From Arthrobacter tumbae (GTDB lineage: Bacteria > Actinomycetota > Actinomycetes > Actinomycetales > Micrococcaceae): a DNA stretch of 64,000 nucleotides. Below, in pieces: positions 25,182-34,209 of the stretch (position 1 is the first letter of the stretch; each line of letters opens with the position of its first letter). The DNA lies in contig NZ_JAFBCC010000001.1 in NCBI RefSeq assembly GCF_016907495.1, positions 2,852,001 to 2,916,000 of the forward strand, in the 5' to 3' direction. The notes beneath the pieces are model-generated. The model searched no databases and was not told where the DNA came from. It saw only the letters and a program-made list of their open reading frames with translations. A program made the position numbers and the translations under genes.

Positions 25182-26897
25182 CTACAGCCCGAGCGCTTCC
25201 TCAACATCGCGGATCACGGCATCGAGCCTGGTCCGCGCAGTTGTTTTCGCGTCCGCTACTTCGGCCGCGGAATCCACCGGCTCGATGACCTCGAGGTAGC
25301 ACTTGAGCTTGGGTTCGGTGCCGCTGGGTCGGATGATCACGCGCGTGTCATCCCGGGTGACATAGAGCAGTCCGTCGGTGGGCGGCAGGTGGACGCCTTC
25401 GGCCAGGTCCTCCGCGACCACCACATCAGAACCCGCAAACGACGACGGCGGCGCCTCACGCAGGCGGTTCATCATGGCTCCCAGCAGCCCCAGGCTGCCT
25501 ACCCGCACTGACAGTTGGTCGCTGGCATGCAGGCCGTGGACGAGTGCCAGCTCGTCGAGGATGTCGAAGAGGGTTTTACCGTCGGCTTTGCAGGCTGCGG
25601 CAAATTCGGCCAGCAGCAGGGCCGCGGACAAGCCGTCCTTGTCCCGCACCAGTTCCGGTGCAACGCAGTAACCCAGTGCTTCCTCGTAGCCGTAGCTGAT
25701 GTCCGGGACGCGGGAGATCCACTTGAACCCGGTGAGCGTCTGGGCGTGACTGATCCCGGAGGCTTCGGCGATCCTGCCGAGCAGGCGCGAGGAGACGATC
25801 GAATTGGCGAAGACAGCGCCGGATCTTGCGTCGTCCGCGAGCCGGGCTGCGAGGTGAAGGCCGAGGAGCGCGCCCGTTTCATCCCCGCGCAGCATGCGCC
25901 ATTCGCCCGTCGCCGGGTCCTTGGCAGCGGCGGCGACGCGGTCGGCGTCGGGGTCATTGGCCAGGACCAGGTCGGCGTCCTGGTGAGCGGCGGCCGCCAG
26001 CGCCAGGTCGAGCGCGCCGGGCTCCTCCGGGTTGGGGAAGTCGACTGTGGGAAACGCGGGGTCTGGTTCGGCCTGTTCCTCGACGACGTGAACGGTGTCG
26101 AACCCGGCGGAGGCGAGGACATTCTGCGCGGTACGGCCGCCGACCCCGTGCAGGGGTGTGAGCACGATCGACAGGTCGCGAGCCGGGTACGCCTCACGGT
26201 CCGCGAGGGCGACGACGGAGGCCACATAGTCGGTTTCAATGCTCTCGGGGAGGACATTCCACCCCGGCGTCAGCTGAATGTTGTCAGCCGCCGCGATCTG
26301 CTCGGCGATCTGCGCATCATGCGGTGCGACAATCTGGACGCCGCGCGCAGTGTCCTCCACCGCACGGCCGCCGAGGTACACCTTGTACCCGTTGTCCTGC
26401 GGCGGATTGTGACTCGCCGTCACCATCACACCGACCTCGCACTCAAGTGCACGGACCGCGTAGGCGAGCACCGGCGTCGGCAGTTCCGAAGGCATGAGGA
26501 AAGTTTCGAGGCCCGCCGCGGTGAAGATCGCCGCGGTTTCCTCCGCGAAGATACGTGAGTTGCGGCGCGCATCAAAGCCGACGACGGCGCGCGGCGCGTA
26601 GCCGCCCTTCGCCAGATTGAGCGCGTGGGCGGCGACTCCGGCCGCGGCACTGCGGACGACGACGCGGTTCATCCGGTTGGGGCCGGAGCCCAGTGCGGCA
26701 CGCAGGCCGGCCGTTCCGAAGAGCAGCGGGCCGCTGAAGGCGTCCTCAAGCTGCTGCAGGGCAGCGGCCTGGCCGGCGTCGTCGTCGTTCTGGGCGCGGG
26801 CGAGCAGATCTTCCAGCTCCGCGCGGGTTTCCGGATCCGGGTCCTGGGCAGCCCATTCGCGGGCGGCGGTGAAGAGGTCAGCGGAGGATAGCTGCAT
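25182..26897 (-). CDS. Phospho-sugar mutase (phosphoglucomutase/phosphomannomutase)
   Basis: 571-residue alpha-D-phosphohexomutase or pentomutase-type enzyme. It has the phosphoserine loop VMVTASHNPPQDNGYKVY, the metal-binding loop ANDPDADRVA, the sugar-binding segment YGYEEALGYCV and the C-terminal phosphate-binding RPSGTEPKLK. ATG at 26897 is chosen over a much longer open frame because it is the family start and lies two bases from the punA stop. The punA neighbour suggests phosphopentomutase-like interconversion of ribose phosphates; glucose or mannose phosphates remain possible. Linkers ARAQNDDDAGQ and APPSSFAGS are encoded at copies of the dispersed motif. Confidence 0.93.
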   Translation of the reverse strand: MQLSSADLFTAAREWAAQDPDPETRAELEDLLARAQNDDDAGQAAALQQLEDAFSGPLLFGTAGLRAALGSGPNRMNRVVVRSAAAGVAAHALNLAKGGYAPRAVVGFDARRNSRIFAEETAAIFTAAGLETFLMPSELPTPVLAYAVRALECEVGVMVTASHNPPQDNGYKVYLGGRAVEDTARGVQIVAPHDAQIAEQIAAADNIQLTPGWNVLPESIETDYVASVVALADREAYPARDLSIVLTPLHGVGGRTAQNVLASAGFDTVHVVEEQAEPDPAFPTVDFPNPEEPGALDLALAAAAHQDADLVLANDPDADRVAAAAKDPATGEWRMLRGDETGALLGLHLAARLADDARSGAVFANSIVSSRLLGRIAEASGISHAQTLTGFKWISRVPDISYGYEEALGYCVAPELVRDKDGLSAALLLAEFAAACKADGKTLFDILDELALVHGLHASDQLSVRVGSLGLLGAMMNRLREAPPSSFAGSDVVVAEDLAEGVHLPPTDGLLYVTRDDTRVIIRPSGTEPKLKCYLEVIEPVDSAAEVADAKTTARTRLDAVIRDVEEALGL

Positions 26898-26898
26898 G

Positions 26899-27711
26899 TC
26901 AGAGCCTGCCGATGATGTCGGCGAGGAGCCGGGAGATACGCGGGCCGGCAGCCTGCCCGGCTTCGAGAACCTCGGCGTGACTGAGCGGGATGGGGCTGAT
27001 GCCGGCGGCGAGATTGGTGACCAGGGACATGCCGAAGACCTCCATGCCGGCGTGGCGGGCGGCGATGGCCTCCAGCGCCGTGGACATGCCGACGAGGTCC
27101 GCGCCGATCCGCTTGGCGTACTGGACTTCCGCGGGGGTCTCGTAATGCGGGCCGGTGAACTGCGCGTAGACGCCCTCGTCCAGGGTTGGATCGACTTCGC
27201 GGGCGAGGTCGCGGAGGCGTGTGGAGTAGAGGTCGGTGAGGTCCACGAACGTGGCGCCCTCCAGCGGCGAGGCGGCAGTGAGGTTGAGGTGGTCGCTGAT
27301 GAGTACCGGTGTGCCGGGCGCCCACTGTTCCTGCAGCCCGCCGCAGCCGTTGGTGAGGACCAGTGTCTTGGCTCCTGCGGCGGCGGCGGTGCGGACCCCG
27401 TGAACCACTGCGCGGACGCCGCGCCCCTCGTAGTAGTGGGTGCGGGCACCGAGCACGAGTGCGCGCTTGCCGGCCGGGGTCACGATGGAGCGGATGGTGC
27501 CGACGTGGCCCTCAACCGCGGGGGCGGCGAAGCCGGGGATGTCCGTGGCTTGCAGGGTGTGCGTGGTTTCGCCGATCAGCTCGGCGGCTTCACCCCAGCC
27601 GGAGCCCAGCACCAGGGCAATATCATGGGACGCTACCGACGTCTGCTGTGCGATGTAGTCCGCAGCGTCGCGGGCAAGGGCAAACGGGTCCGTCGAGGAT
27701 TGGTCAATCAC
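26899..27711 (-). CDS. punA: Purine nucleoside phosphorylase
   Basis: 270-residue trimeric-type phosphorylase cleaving purine (deoxy)ribonucleosides to base and pentose-1-phosphate. Motifs: phosphate-binding VLGSGWGEAAE and GARTHYYEG, TNGCGGLQEQW, and the base-binding AQFTGPHYETPAE plus VGMSTALEAIAARH. GTG start. The downstream mutase is placed to turn the pentose-1-phosphate into pentose-5-phosphate, which deoC (7552-8574) could then use if it is deoxyribose. Confidence 0.95.
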   Translation of the reverse strand: MIDQSSTDPFALARDAADYIAQQTSVASHDIALVLGSGWGEAAELIGETTHTLQATDIPGFAAPAVEGHVGTIRSIVTPAGKRALVLGARTHYYEGRGVRAVVHGVRTAAAAGAKTLVLTNGCGGLQEQWAPGTPVLISDHLNLTAASPLEGATFVDLTDLYSTRLRDLAREVDPTLDEGVYAQFTGPHYETPAEVQYAKRIGADLVGMSTALEAIAARHAGMEVFGMSLVTNLAAGISPIPLSHAEVLEAGQAAGPRISRLLADIIGRL

Positions 27712-27863
27712 CGGTCCAACCTACCGTCCGAGCGCGCGTTGTTCCACCTTGTCCGAGGCTTCGGCGCGGTGATTCGGGGACTGCGTGGCGCCGTCGGGCT
27801 GTGTGCGCTCGGCTGTTGTAGCCGCCGCCCGGATGTTTGAGGGCTGGTGCGCGATAGGACAGA

Positions 27864-29270
27864 ATGGCAGGTGTGACGAGTCAACTGGATTTCAGCGCCC
27901 TCCGTATCGCAATACTCGGGGGTGGTCCGGGCGGCTATGAGGCGGCCATGGTCGCTGCCTCGCTGGGTGCGAAGGTCACCATTGTCGAGCAGAACGGGCT
28001 CGGCGGCTCTGCGGTGCTCACCGACGTCGTTCCTTCAAAGACCCTGATCGCCACGGCGGACACCATGGCGCGCGTGGCGAATGCCCACAACCTGGGCGTG
28101 AAGTTTGCCGATGCCTCCGCCGCGTACGCCGACTTCACGCAGGTGAACCAGCGGCTGCTGGACCTGGCGGTGGACCAGTCCAAGGACATCTCGGCGGCGC
28201 TGGAGCGGGCCGGCGTCACCATCATCATCGGAACCGGGAAGCTGCTGGACAACCACCGGCTCGAAGTTTCCACGGACGCGGGCACCAGCATCGTGGAGGC
28301 GGACGCGATCCTCCTGGCCGTCGGCGCCCACCCGCGCGAGCTCCCCACCGCCGTCCCGGACGGTGAGCGGATCTTCAACTGGAAGCAGGTCTACAACCTC
28401 ACCGAGGTTCCCGAACACCTCATTGTGATCGGCTCCGGCGTCACCGGCGCGGAGTTCGCTTCCGCCTACCACGGGCTCGGCGCTGACGTGACCCTGGTTT
28501 CGAGCCGCGACCGCGTGCTGCCCGGCGAGGATGCCGACGCCGCCGAGGTCCTGGAGAACGTGTTCCGCTCGAGCGGGATGAACGTGCTGTCGAAGTCCCG
28601 TGCCGAGGGCGTCGAGCGGGTGGGTGACGGCGTCCGGGTGACGCTGTCCGACGGGCGCACGGTTGACGGAAGCCACTGCCTCGTCGCCGTCGGTGCCATC
28701 CCGAACACCGACGGGATCGGTCTGGAAGAGGCGGGCGTTGCCCTGACCGAGACCGGGCACATCAAGGTCGACGGCGTTTCCCGCACCACCGCGCCGAACG
28801 TGTACGCGTCGGGGGACTGCACCGGCGTCCTGGCGCTTGCTTCCGTGGCGGCGATGCAGGGGCGCATCGCCATGGCGCACCTGATGGGGGACACCGTGAC
28901 GCCGCTCAAGCTCAAGACGGTTGCCTCGAACATCTTCACGGCTCCGGAGATCGCCTCGGTGGGCGTTTCGGAAGCCGACGTCGAATCCGGCCAGTACCAG
29001 GGCGACATCTTCAAGCTCTCGCTCAGCACCAACGCGCGGGCCAAGATGATGAACGTCAAGGACGGGTTCGTGAAGATCATCGCGCGGAAGGGGTCGGGGA
29101 CGGTGATCGGCGGCGTCGTGGTTGCTCCGCGTGCGTCCGAGCTGATCTTCCCGCTGGCGCTCGCCGTCACCAAGAAGCTGCACGTGGACGACGTCGCCAA
29201 CACGTTCACCGTCTACCCGTCGCTGACCGGGTCCATCTCCGAGGCGGCGCGGCGCCTGCACATCCACTAA
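27864..29270 (+). CDS. NAD(P)H-quinone reductase, LpdA family
   Basis: 468-residue flavoprotein of the pyridine nucleotide-disulfide reductase superfamily. FAD binding is at ILGGGPGGYEAAMVAASLGA and NAD(P) binding at VIGSGVTGAEFASAYH; the dimerisation domain is complete. The redox Cys pair of lipoamide dehydrogenase is absent (GGSAVLTDVVPSKT), matching mycobacterial LpdA (Rv3303c), which reduces quinones. Here the segment has no Cys at all. ATG at 27864 follows AGGA closely. It is divergent from punA. The C-terminal NTFTVYPSLTGSISEAARRL is typical. Confidence 0.9.
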   Translation: MAGVTSQLDFSALRIAILGGGPGGYEAAMVAASLGAKVTIVEQNGLGGSAVLTDVVPSKTLIATADTMARVANAHNLGVKFADASAAYADFTQVNQRLLDLAVDQSKDISAALERAGVTIIIGTGKLLDNHRLEVSTDAGTSIVEADAILLAVGAHPRELPTAVPDGERIFNWKQVYNLTEVPEHLIVIGSGVTGAEFASAYHGLGADVTLVSSRDRVLPGEDADAAEVLENVFRSSGMNVLSKSRAEGVERVGDGVRVTLSDGRTVDGSHCLVAVGAIPNTDGIGLEEAGVALTETGHIKVDGVSRTTAPNVYASGDCTGVLALASVAAMQGRIAMAHLMGDTVTPLKLKTVASNIFTAPEIASVGVSEADVESGQYQGDIFKLSLSTNARAKMMNVKDGFVKIIARKGSGTVIGGVVVAPRASELIFPLALAVTKKLHVDDVANTFTVYPSLTGSISEAARRLHIH

Positions 29271-29303
29271 CACCTCTGGCCGGGTGTCCCCCTGCCGGCC
29301 CGG

Positions 29304-29388
29304 ATCCCCCAGGTCCTTTCGACGTCGTCGTTGTTGTGGCGGCGTGTCGTGCCGCGACACGCGATTTGGGTCTTGATAGCTGGGGGAT
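29304..29388. repeat. Palindromic repeat family 2, copy A
   Basis: An 85-base element with outer perfect arms ATCCCCCAG (29304-29312) and CTGGGGGAT (29380-29388), and an inner hairpin GCGTGTCG (29342-29349) / CGACACGC (29355-29362). It begins 33 bases after the lpdA-like stop. A direct second copy lies at 30342-30423, on the other side of the intervening gene. Confidence 0.85.
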
Positions 29389-29503
29389 TCGTCCCGGCCA
29401 GCCGGGCTTGATCATTGCTCCACACGCCGCGAAATGCGGGCGGGTTATGCACATTGACCCACAGCACGGCGGATCATCAGCGCACTGCGGCTGAACTTGC
29501 ACA

Positions 29504-30328
29504 GTGAATGCTATTGAGGTGCTGCGCAGCGTGGGTTCTGTAGCCCGCACGCAGGTGCTTCGGGACCACGGGATCAGCAAGAGGCAGATCGCCAACGCTG
29601 TAACCCGCGGGGAGATGATGCGGCTGCGCACAGGGGTGCTGGCCTTGCCCGAAGCCCCTGACGACTTCAAGGCCGCGCTCATCAACAACGGGCTGCTGAC
29701 CTGTGCATCAGCCGCGCGGCACTACGGTCTCTGGCTACTAAACCCGCATAGTCGCCTCCACCTCAGCTGTCTGCACGGCCATGGACAGGGTTACACGAAC
29801 CATCGTGAACGTACCGTCCCGCCGCACGAGTACCTGCCGCTTGTAGGAGTCGTGGACGTACTGGTTCATGCATTGCATTGTCTTCCGCCGGTGGAAGCTG
29901 CCGTCATGGTGGAGTGTTCCCTTCGGCGGAGCGACACCGTGAGGTCCTTCCTGCTTAAGCGCCTGCAGGGAGACCGGAACGGAAAGGCTCGTGCTGCACT
30001 CGACATGGTCACAGGCTGCGCCGACTCGGCGATCGAGGTCGTTGCCCGGATCCTGTTTCGAAATGCTGGGTTCCATGTCGAGACCCAGGTGTTCATCGAC
30101 GGTGTGGGGCGCGTTGACTTCCTGCTGGAGGGCTTCCTCGTGGTGGAAGTCGACGGCGCTGCCTACCATTCGGACCGCAGGGCGCTGCGCCGCGACCTGC
30201 AGCGCAACAACACGACAATCGCCGGCGGTTACCTCGTACTGCGCTACAGCTACGAGGACATCATGTTCAACCAGGACGCCGTTCTCGAGCAGGTGCGCGG
30301 CGTGCTTTCCGGCAGGGTGATCCGGTGA
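29504..30328 (+). CDS. DUF559-type nuclease-like protein with N-terminal HTH
   Basis: 274 residues. The N-terminus (ARTQVLRDHGISKRQIANAV) resembles the AbiEi-antitoxin-like winged helix often fused to such proteins. The C-terminal ~90 residues look like a very-short-patch-repair/DUF559 endonuclease fold: a GVGRVDFLLEGFLVVEVDG stretch gives the D-(x)n-ExD-type acidic residues, then YHSDRRALRRDLQRNN. Actual nuclease activity is unproven. GTG start without a clear Shine-Dalgarno. It is a lone gene bracketed by direct copies of hairpin family 2. Nothing shows a partner restriction or antitoxin gene. Confidence 0.72.
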   Translation: MNAIEVLRSVGSVARTQVLRDHGISKRQIANAVTRGEMMRLRTGVLALPEAPDDFKAALINNGLLTCASAARHYGLWLLNPHSRLHLSCLHGHGQGYTNHRERTVPPHEYLPLVGVVDVLVHALHCLPPVEAAVMVECSLRRSDTVRSFLLKRLQGDRNGKARAALDMVTGCADSAIEVVARILFRNAGFHVETQVFIDGVGRVDFLLEGFLVVEVDGAAYHSDRRALRRDLQRNNTTIAGGYLVLRYSYEDIMFNQDAVLEQVRGVLSGRVIR

Positions 30329-30341
30329 AAGGTGCGCCGAA

Positions 30342-30423
30342 TTCCCCAGGTCCTGGCGCCGTCGTCGTTGTTTTGCCGCGTGTCGTGGCGGGACACGCCG
30401 TTCGAGGCTTGGTACATGGGGAA
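30342..30423. repeat. Palindromic repeat family 2, copy B
   Basis: An 82-base relative of 29304-29388 in the same orientation, sharing CCCCAGGTCCT near the left end, the GTCGTCGTTGTT tract and an inner CGTGTC (30379-30384) / GACACG (30392-30397) hairpin. Outer arms are TTCCCCA (30342-30348) and TGGGGAA (30417-30423). It starts 13 bases after the DUF559-type gene and includes one exact AACGACGACGGCG motif on the minus strand (30357-30369). Confidence 0.83.
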
Positions 30424-30450
30424 AGTGGCTCACCAAGGCGGTGCAGGCTC

Positions 30451-32043
30451 TCACACGGCTGCGGGGGTTTGGAAATGCTGCTCGATGATCGACTTGATGT
30501 CGTTGTGGCAGCCGCCGCAGCCTGTACCCGCACGCGTCGACGCCGACACCTCAGCCACACTCGAACAGCCGACGACGGCGGCCTGCTCGATACTGCCCCG
30601 GCTCACCCCTGCGCACCGGCAGACAACGGCCGATGGGTCGGAGGCCGAAGCCGACAGCGACGATGACGATGATGCAGCCGCTTCCGCTCCGTCCAGCCGC
30701 AGCAGGCTCGACCGGTCCGACGGCAGCACCGCGCCGCTCTCGAACTGCAGCACCAGTTCCGCTCCCGCCCGCGGCATCCCCACACACACCAGACCCTGCA
30801 GCACCCCGTCCCGCGTGACCATCTTCGCGTAGCTGCCCTGCTGCGGATCGGCCCAGAGCGCGACGGCGGTGCCATCCTCATGCGCTGCCCACGGGTCGGC
30901 GGACACCTCGCCAGCCACCACAGCGTCCAGTCCTCGGGCCTTCAGCATGACCACCGGCGGCAGGGTGGCCTCCACGTAACGCGCGGGGACAAAATCAGCA
31001 CCGGAACCAGCAGCAGCCGCCGCGCCAGCGCCAGACGCGGCGAGCGACGCCGCAAACGACTCCGCCAGCCACTCGGCCTGCTTCCACCCCGGACCGATCA
31101 GGCCGGACGGCGCAGTGTTGCCCGAGCAGTCCCCACACCCGGAAGAAGCGCAGCTGACCTCGGCGCAGTCGCCGATGGCGTAGATGTGCTCGTCGTGGTG
31201 CGCCTGCAGCGAGTGCCCCACCAGGATTCCGGTACCCACCGGCAGCCCCGCACCCTCGGCCAGTTCAACCCGCGGCCGCACGCCGCAGGACAGCACCAGC
31301 AGGTCACCGGACACCAGCCGGCCATCATCCAGGCGCAGGGCAGTGAAGGCACCGCCGTCGGAATGCTCAAGACCCATGGCCTTCGCTCCGGACACCAGCC
31401 GCACGCCCTGCGAACGGAGCGCGGCCGCCAGAACCATCCCGCCGCCGTCGTCAATGTTCCGCGCAAGCGGGTAGTCACCGTGGTGCACCACCGTCACCCG
31501 GGCGCCTTGCTCGTCAGCAGCGAGGGCGGCCTCAAGCCCGAGGATTCCGCCGCCCAGAATCACCACGTCACCCCGGCGTTCGACGACGGCGCGCAGCGCA
31601 CGGGCGTCCGCCAGATCCCGCAGCGTGGTGACCCCGGCAGGTAGCGAGGGGTGCAGCGGATCGGGGTTCAACCCGGCGAGGTACGGGATGACCGGCCGTG
31701 CTCCGGTCGCGAGGACCAGGCGGTCGTACGGGCGGACGGTGCCATCGTCGAGTTGTACCTGCTGCCGCGCCCGGTCGATCCGACGGACTCCGGTACCGAG
31801 CAGCACCTCCGCCCCCAGCGAGGCGAGACGGGACGCATCGCTCAGCCCGATTGCCGAGGGTGAGGTCCGCCCCACCCCGACGTCAGCGACCAGCACGCGG
31901 TTATACGCGGCGTCGGCCTCGGACCCGATCACGGTCAGCTGCACCGAACCCGAAACCACGAAAGGCTCCAGGACGTCGATGAAACGCGCCGCCACGGGCC
32001 CGAACCCGACCACCACAACCCGCTCGGAAGAACGCACACTCAT
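30451..32043 (-). CDS. nasB: Assimilatory nitrate reductase electron-transfer subunit
   Basis: 530-residue NAD(P)H-oxidising flavoprotein feeding electrons to the molybdenum subunit. FAD site VVVVGFGPVAARFID, NAD(P) site VVILGGGILGLEAALAADEQ, and a C-terminal BFD-like [2Fe-2S] domain with CRCAGVSRGSIE and TGCGGCHND. An extra SSGCGDCSGN loop in the FAD part has further Cys. Low-complexity Ser/Ala runs occur near residues 330-345 and 455-470. The start overlaps nasA by ATGA (32040-32043). Assignment as NasB rests on domain order plus context. Confidence 0.88.
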   Translation of the reverse strand: MSVRSSERVVVVGFGPVAARFIDVLEPFVVSGSVQLTVIGSEADAAYNRVLVADVGVGRTSPSAIGLSDASRLASLGAEVLLGTGVRRIDRARQQVQLDDGTVRPYDRLVLATGARPVIPYLAGLNPDPLHPSLPAGVTTLRDLADARALRAVVERRGDVVILGGGILGLEAALAADEQGARVTVVHHGDYPLARNIDDGGGMVLAAALRSQGVRLVSGAKAMGLEHSDGGAFTALRLDDGRLVSGDLLVLSCGVRPRVELAEGAGLPVGTGILVGHSLQAHHDEHIYAIGDCAEVSCASSGCGDCSGNTAPSGLIGPGWKQAEWLAESFAASLAASGAGAAAAAGSGADFVPARYVEATLPPVVMLKARGLDAVVAGEVSADPWAAHEDGTAVALWADPQQGSYAKMVTRDGVLQGLVCVGMPRAGAELVLQFESGAVLPSDRSSLLRLDGAEAAASSSSSLSASASDPSAVVCRCAGVSRGSIEQAAVVGCSSVAEVSASTRAGTGCGGCHNDIKSIIEQHFQTPAAV

Positions 32044-34208
32044 ACCCCCACCACCTCACTTGATGCAGGCCGGTGCACGCGCACCGAGACCCGCGTGGTC
32101 TTGAACTCGGGCATCCCGGACACCGGATCCGTCTCCGACGACGTCAGCACATTCGCGTTGCCCGCCCCCGGAAAGTGGAAGGAGAGAAAGACGGTATCGG
32201 GGCGCACCGCTGCGGAGAGCCGCGCAACAGCACGCACAGTTCCCCGCTCGTTGCTGACCTCAACCTCCGCGCCGTCCAGGATGCCGAGGCCGGCCGCCGT
32301 TCCGGGGTGGATCTGCAGCGCCTGCTCGCTGCTCGTGGCGACGAGGTCGCCCACCCGCCGGGTCTGCGCGCCGGACTGGTAATGCTCCAGCAGCCGCCCG
32401 GTCGTCAGCGTAAGCGTCCCACCCGCGGTAAAGCCAGCGGCAGAGACAGAGCCAGGAACAGAGACAGAACCCGACGACGACGACGGCGCCACTGGATGCA
32501 GCACGGCCCTCCCGTCCGCGTGGGCGAAGCTGTCGAGGAAGAGTCGGGGAGTGCCGGCGGAACCGGCCGGGTAGGGCCAGTAGGCCCCAGCGCCGCCGTC
32601 GAGAAGTTCCGCATCGAGCATCGCGTAGTCCACGCCGGAGTAGTCCGCGAGGCCCCCGGCGCTCGCCGCCCGCAGCTCGGTGAACACCGTCTCCGGGTCA
32701 TCAGAAAACGACGACGGCGCCTCCAGCAGTTCCGCCAGCCGCGCCATGATCCACAGTTCACTGCGCGCGCCCGGGGGAGGGCTCACCGCTGCACGGCGGC
32801 GGAGGATGCGCCCCTCGAGGTTGGTCATGGTGCCTTCCTCCTCGGCCCACTGCAGCACCGGCAGCACCAGGTCCGCCTCCGCTGCGGTTTCGGAGAGGAA
32901 GAAGTCGCACACCACCAGGAAGTCCAGGCTGCGGAGCCCTTCCAGCACGGTCGACGCATTCGGAGCCGACACCGCCACGTTCGCCCCGTGCACAAACAGG
33001 CAGCGCACCCCGCCATGCTGGCCAAGAGAGCCCAGAAGTTCGACGGCGGGAAGTCCCGGTCCGGGGATCAGGGACTCCGGCACTCCCCACACTCCGGCGA
33101 CGTGCTTCCGGGCCGCGGGATCGGTGATCTTCCGGTATCCCGGAAGTTGGTCCGCTTTCTGCCCGTGTTCGCGTCCGCCCTGCCCGTTGCCCTGCCCGGT
33201 GAGCGTGCCGTATCCGCTGCCGGTTGTCCCGGGCAGGCCAAGGAGCAGCGCGAGGTTGATGGCGGCCGTTGCCGTGTCCGTGCCGTTGGCGTGCTGCTCA
33301 ACCCCGCGGCCGGTCAGGATATAGGTGCCGCCAGGTTCAGCCAGCCGATGGGCCGTCTCCCGGATGAGCCGGGCCGGAACGCCCGTCACCGAGGCAACGC
33401 GTTCCGGCCACCACGGGGCCACGCCGCGCACGATGTCGTCGTAACCACTGGTCCGCCGCCGCACATAAGACTGGTCCACGAGCCCCTCCATGACGACCAC
33501 GTGGGTGATCCCGAGCAACAGGGCCAGGTCCGTTTTCGGCGCGGGCTGCAGATGCCGGCCGCGGCCTTCCGACGTGAGCTCAGCCGTGGCGGACCGGCGC
33601 GGATCGACGACGATGAGTCCGCCGGCGTCCCGGGCGCCCTGAAGGTGCTGCACGAACGGCGGCATGGTGTCTGCGGTGTTGGAGCCGAGCATCAGGATGG
33701 TTCGCGCTGACCCGAGATCCGTCACCGGGAACGGCAGTCCCCGGTCCAGTCCGAACGCCCGGTTCCCGGCGGCGGCCGCCGAGGACATACAGAACCGACC
33801 GTTGTAGTCGATCCGTGACGTTCCAAGGGCCAGGCGTGCAAACTTCCCGAGTAGGTAGGCCTTCTCGTTGGTGAGTCCGCCGCCGCCGAAGACGCCCACT
33901 GCATCGGCGCCATAGCGGGCGCGGGTGGACACGACGCGGTCGCGGATGAGCCCCAACGCGCGGTCCCAGGAGATGGGGCGGTGCTCGCCGTCGTCGTTCT
34001 TCAGCAGGGGTTCGCGGACGCGGTCCGGGTGCTTCAGCAGCTCGGCGGAGCTCCAGCCCTTGCGGCACAGGCCGCCCTGGTTGGTGGGGAAGTCGCGGCC
34101 GCTCACTTCCACTGAGCACAAACCCGGCCCGGCAACAGTCAGCGTCATGGCGCACTGCAGCGCGCAGTAGGGGCAGTGGGTGGCAGTAGCTGCAGTCGAA
34201 CCGCACAT
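32040..34208 (-). CDS. nasA: Assimilatory nitrate reductase catalytic subunit
   Basis: 722-residue molybdopterin oxidoreductase reducing nitrate to nitrite in the cytoplasm; no Tat signal. The N-terminal [4Fe-4S] site is CPYCALQC plus a Cys in GGLCRKGW. The bis-MGD core includes NEKAYLLGKFARLALG, the Cys in NGRFCMSSAAAAGNRAFG as candidate Mo ligand region, GSNTADTMPPFVQH and GLPGTTGSGYGTLTGQGNGQ. A molydopterin-dinucleotide domain (LTLTTGRLLEHYQSGAQTRR) ends the protein. Three linkers (KNDDGEH, EAPSSFSDD, APSSSSGS) carry dispersed-motif copies. The ATG lies one base after the narK stop. Confidence 0.95.
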   Translation of the reverse strand: MCGSTAATATHCPYCALQCAMTLTVAGPGLCSVEVSGRDFPTNQGGLCRKGWSSAELLKHPDRVREPLLKNDDGEHRPISWDRALGLIRDRVVSTRARYGADAVGVFGGGGLTNEKAYLLGKFARLALGTSRIDYNGRFCMSSAAAAGNRAFGLDRGLPFPVTDLGSARTILMLGSNTADTMPPFVQHLQGARDAGGLIVVDPRRSATAELTSEGRGRHLQPAPKTDLALLLGITHVVVMEGLVDQSYVRRRTSGYDDIVRGVAPWWPERVASVTGVPARLIRETAHRLAEPGGTYILTGRGVEQHANGTDTATAAINLALLLGLPGTTGSGYGTLTGQGNGQGGREHGQKADQLPGYRKITDPAARKHVAGVWGVPESLIPGPGLPAVELLGSLGQHGGVRCLFVHGANVAVSAPNASTVLEGLRSLDFLVVCDFFLSETAAEADLVLPVLQWAEEEGTMTNLEGRILRRRAAVSPPPGARSELWIMARLAELLEAPSSFSDDPETVFTELRAASAGGLADYSGVDYAMLDAELLDGGAGAYWPYPAGSAGTPRLFLDSFAHADGRAVLHPVAPSSSSGSVSVPGSVSAAGFTAGGTLTLTTGRLLEHYQSGAQTRRVGDLVATSSEQALQIHPGTAAGLGILDGAEVEVSNERGTVRAVARLSAAVRPDTVFLSFHFPGAGNANVLTSSETDPVSGMPEFKTTRVSVRVHRPASSEVVGV

Positions 34209-34209
34209 G

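Noticed and set aside
26898..27449. N-terminal extension of the phospho-sugar mutase to about 755 residues
   Set aside because: It would overlap punA in another frame, and the family start is ATG 26897 next to the punA stop.
29504..30328. Transposase of an insertion sequence between the flanking repeats
   Set aside because: No DDE or HUH motif; the C-terminus fits a DUF559/Vsr-like nuclease, and the flanking elements are direct, not inverted, copies.
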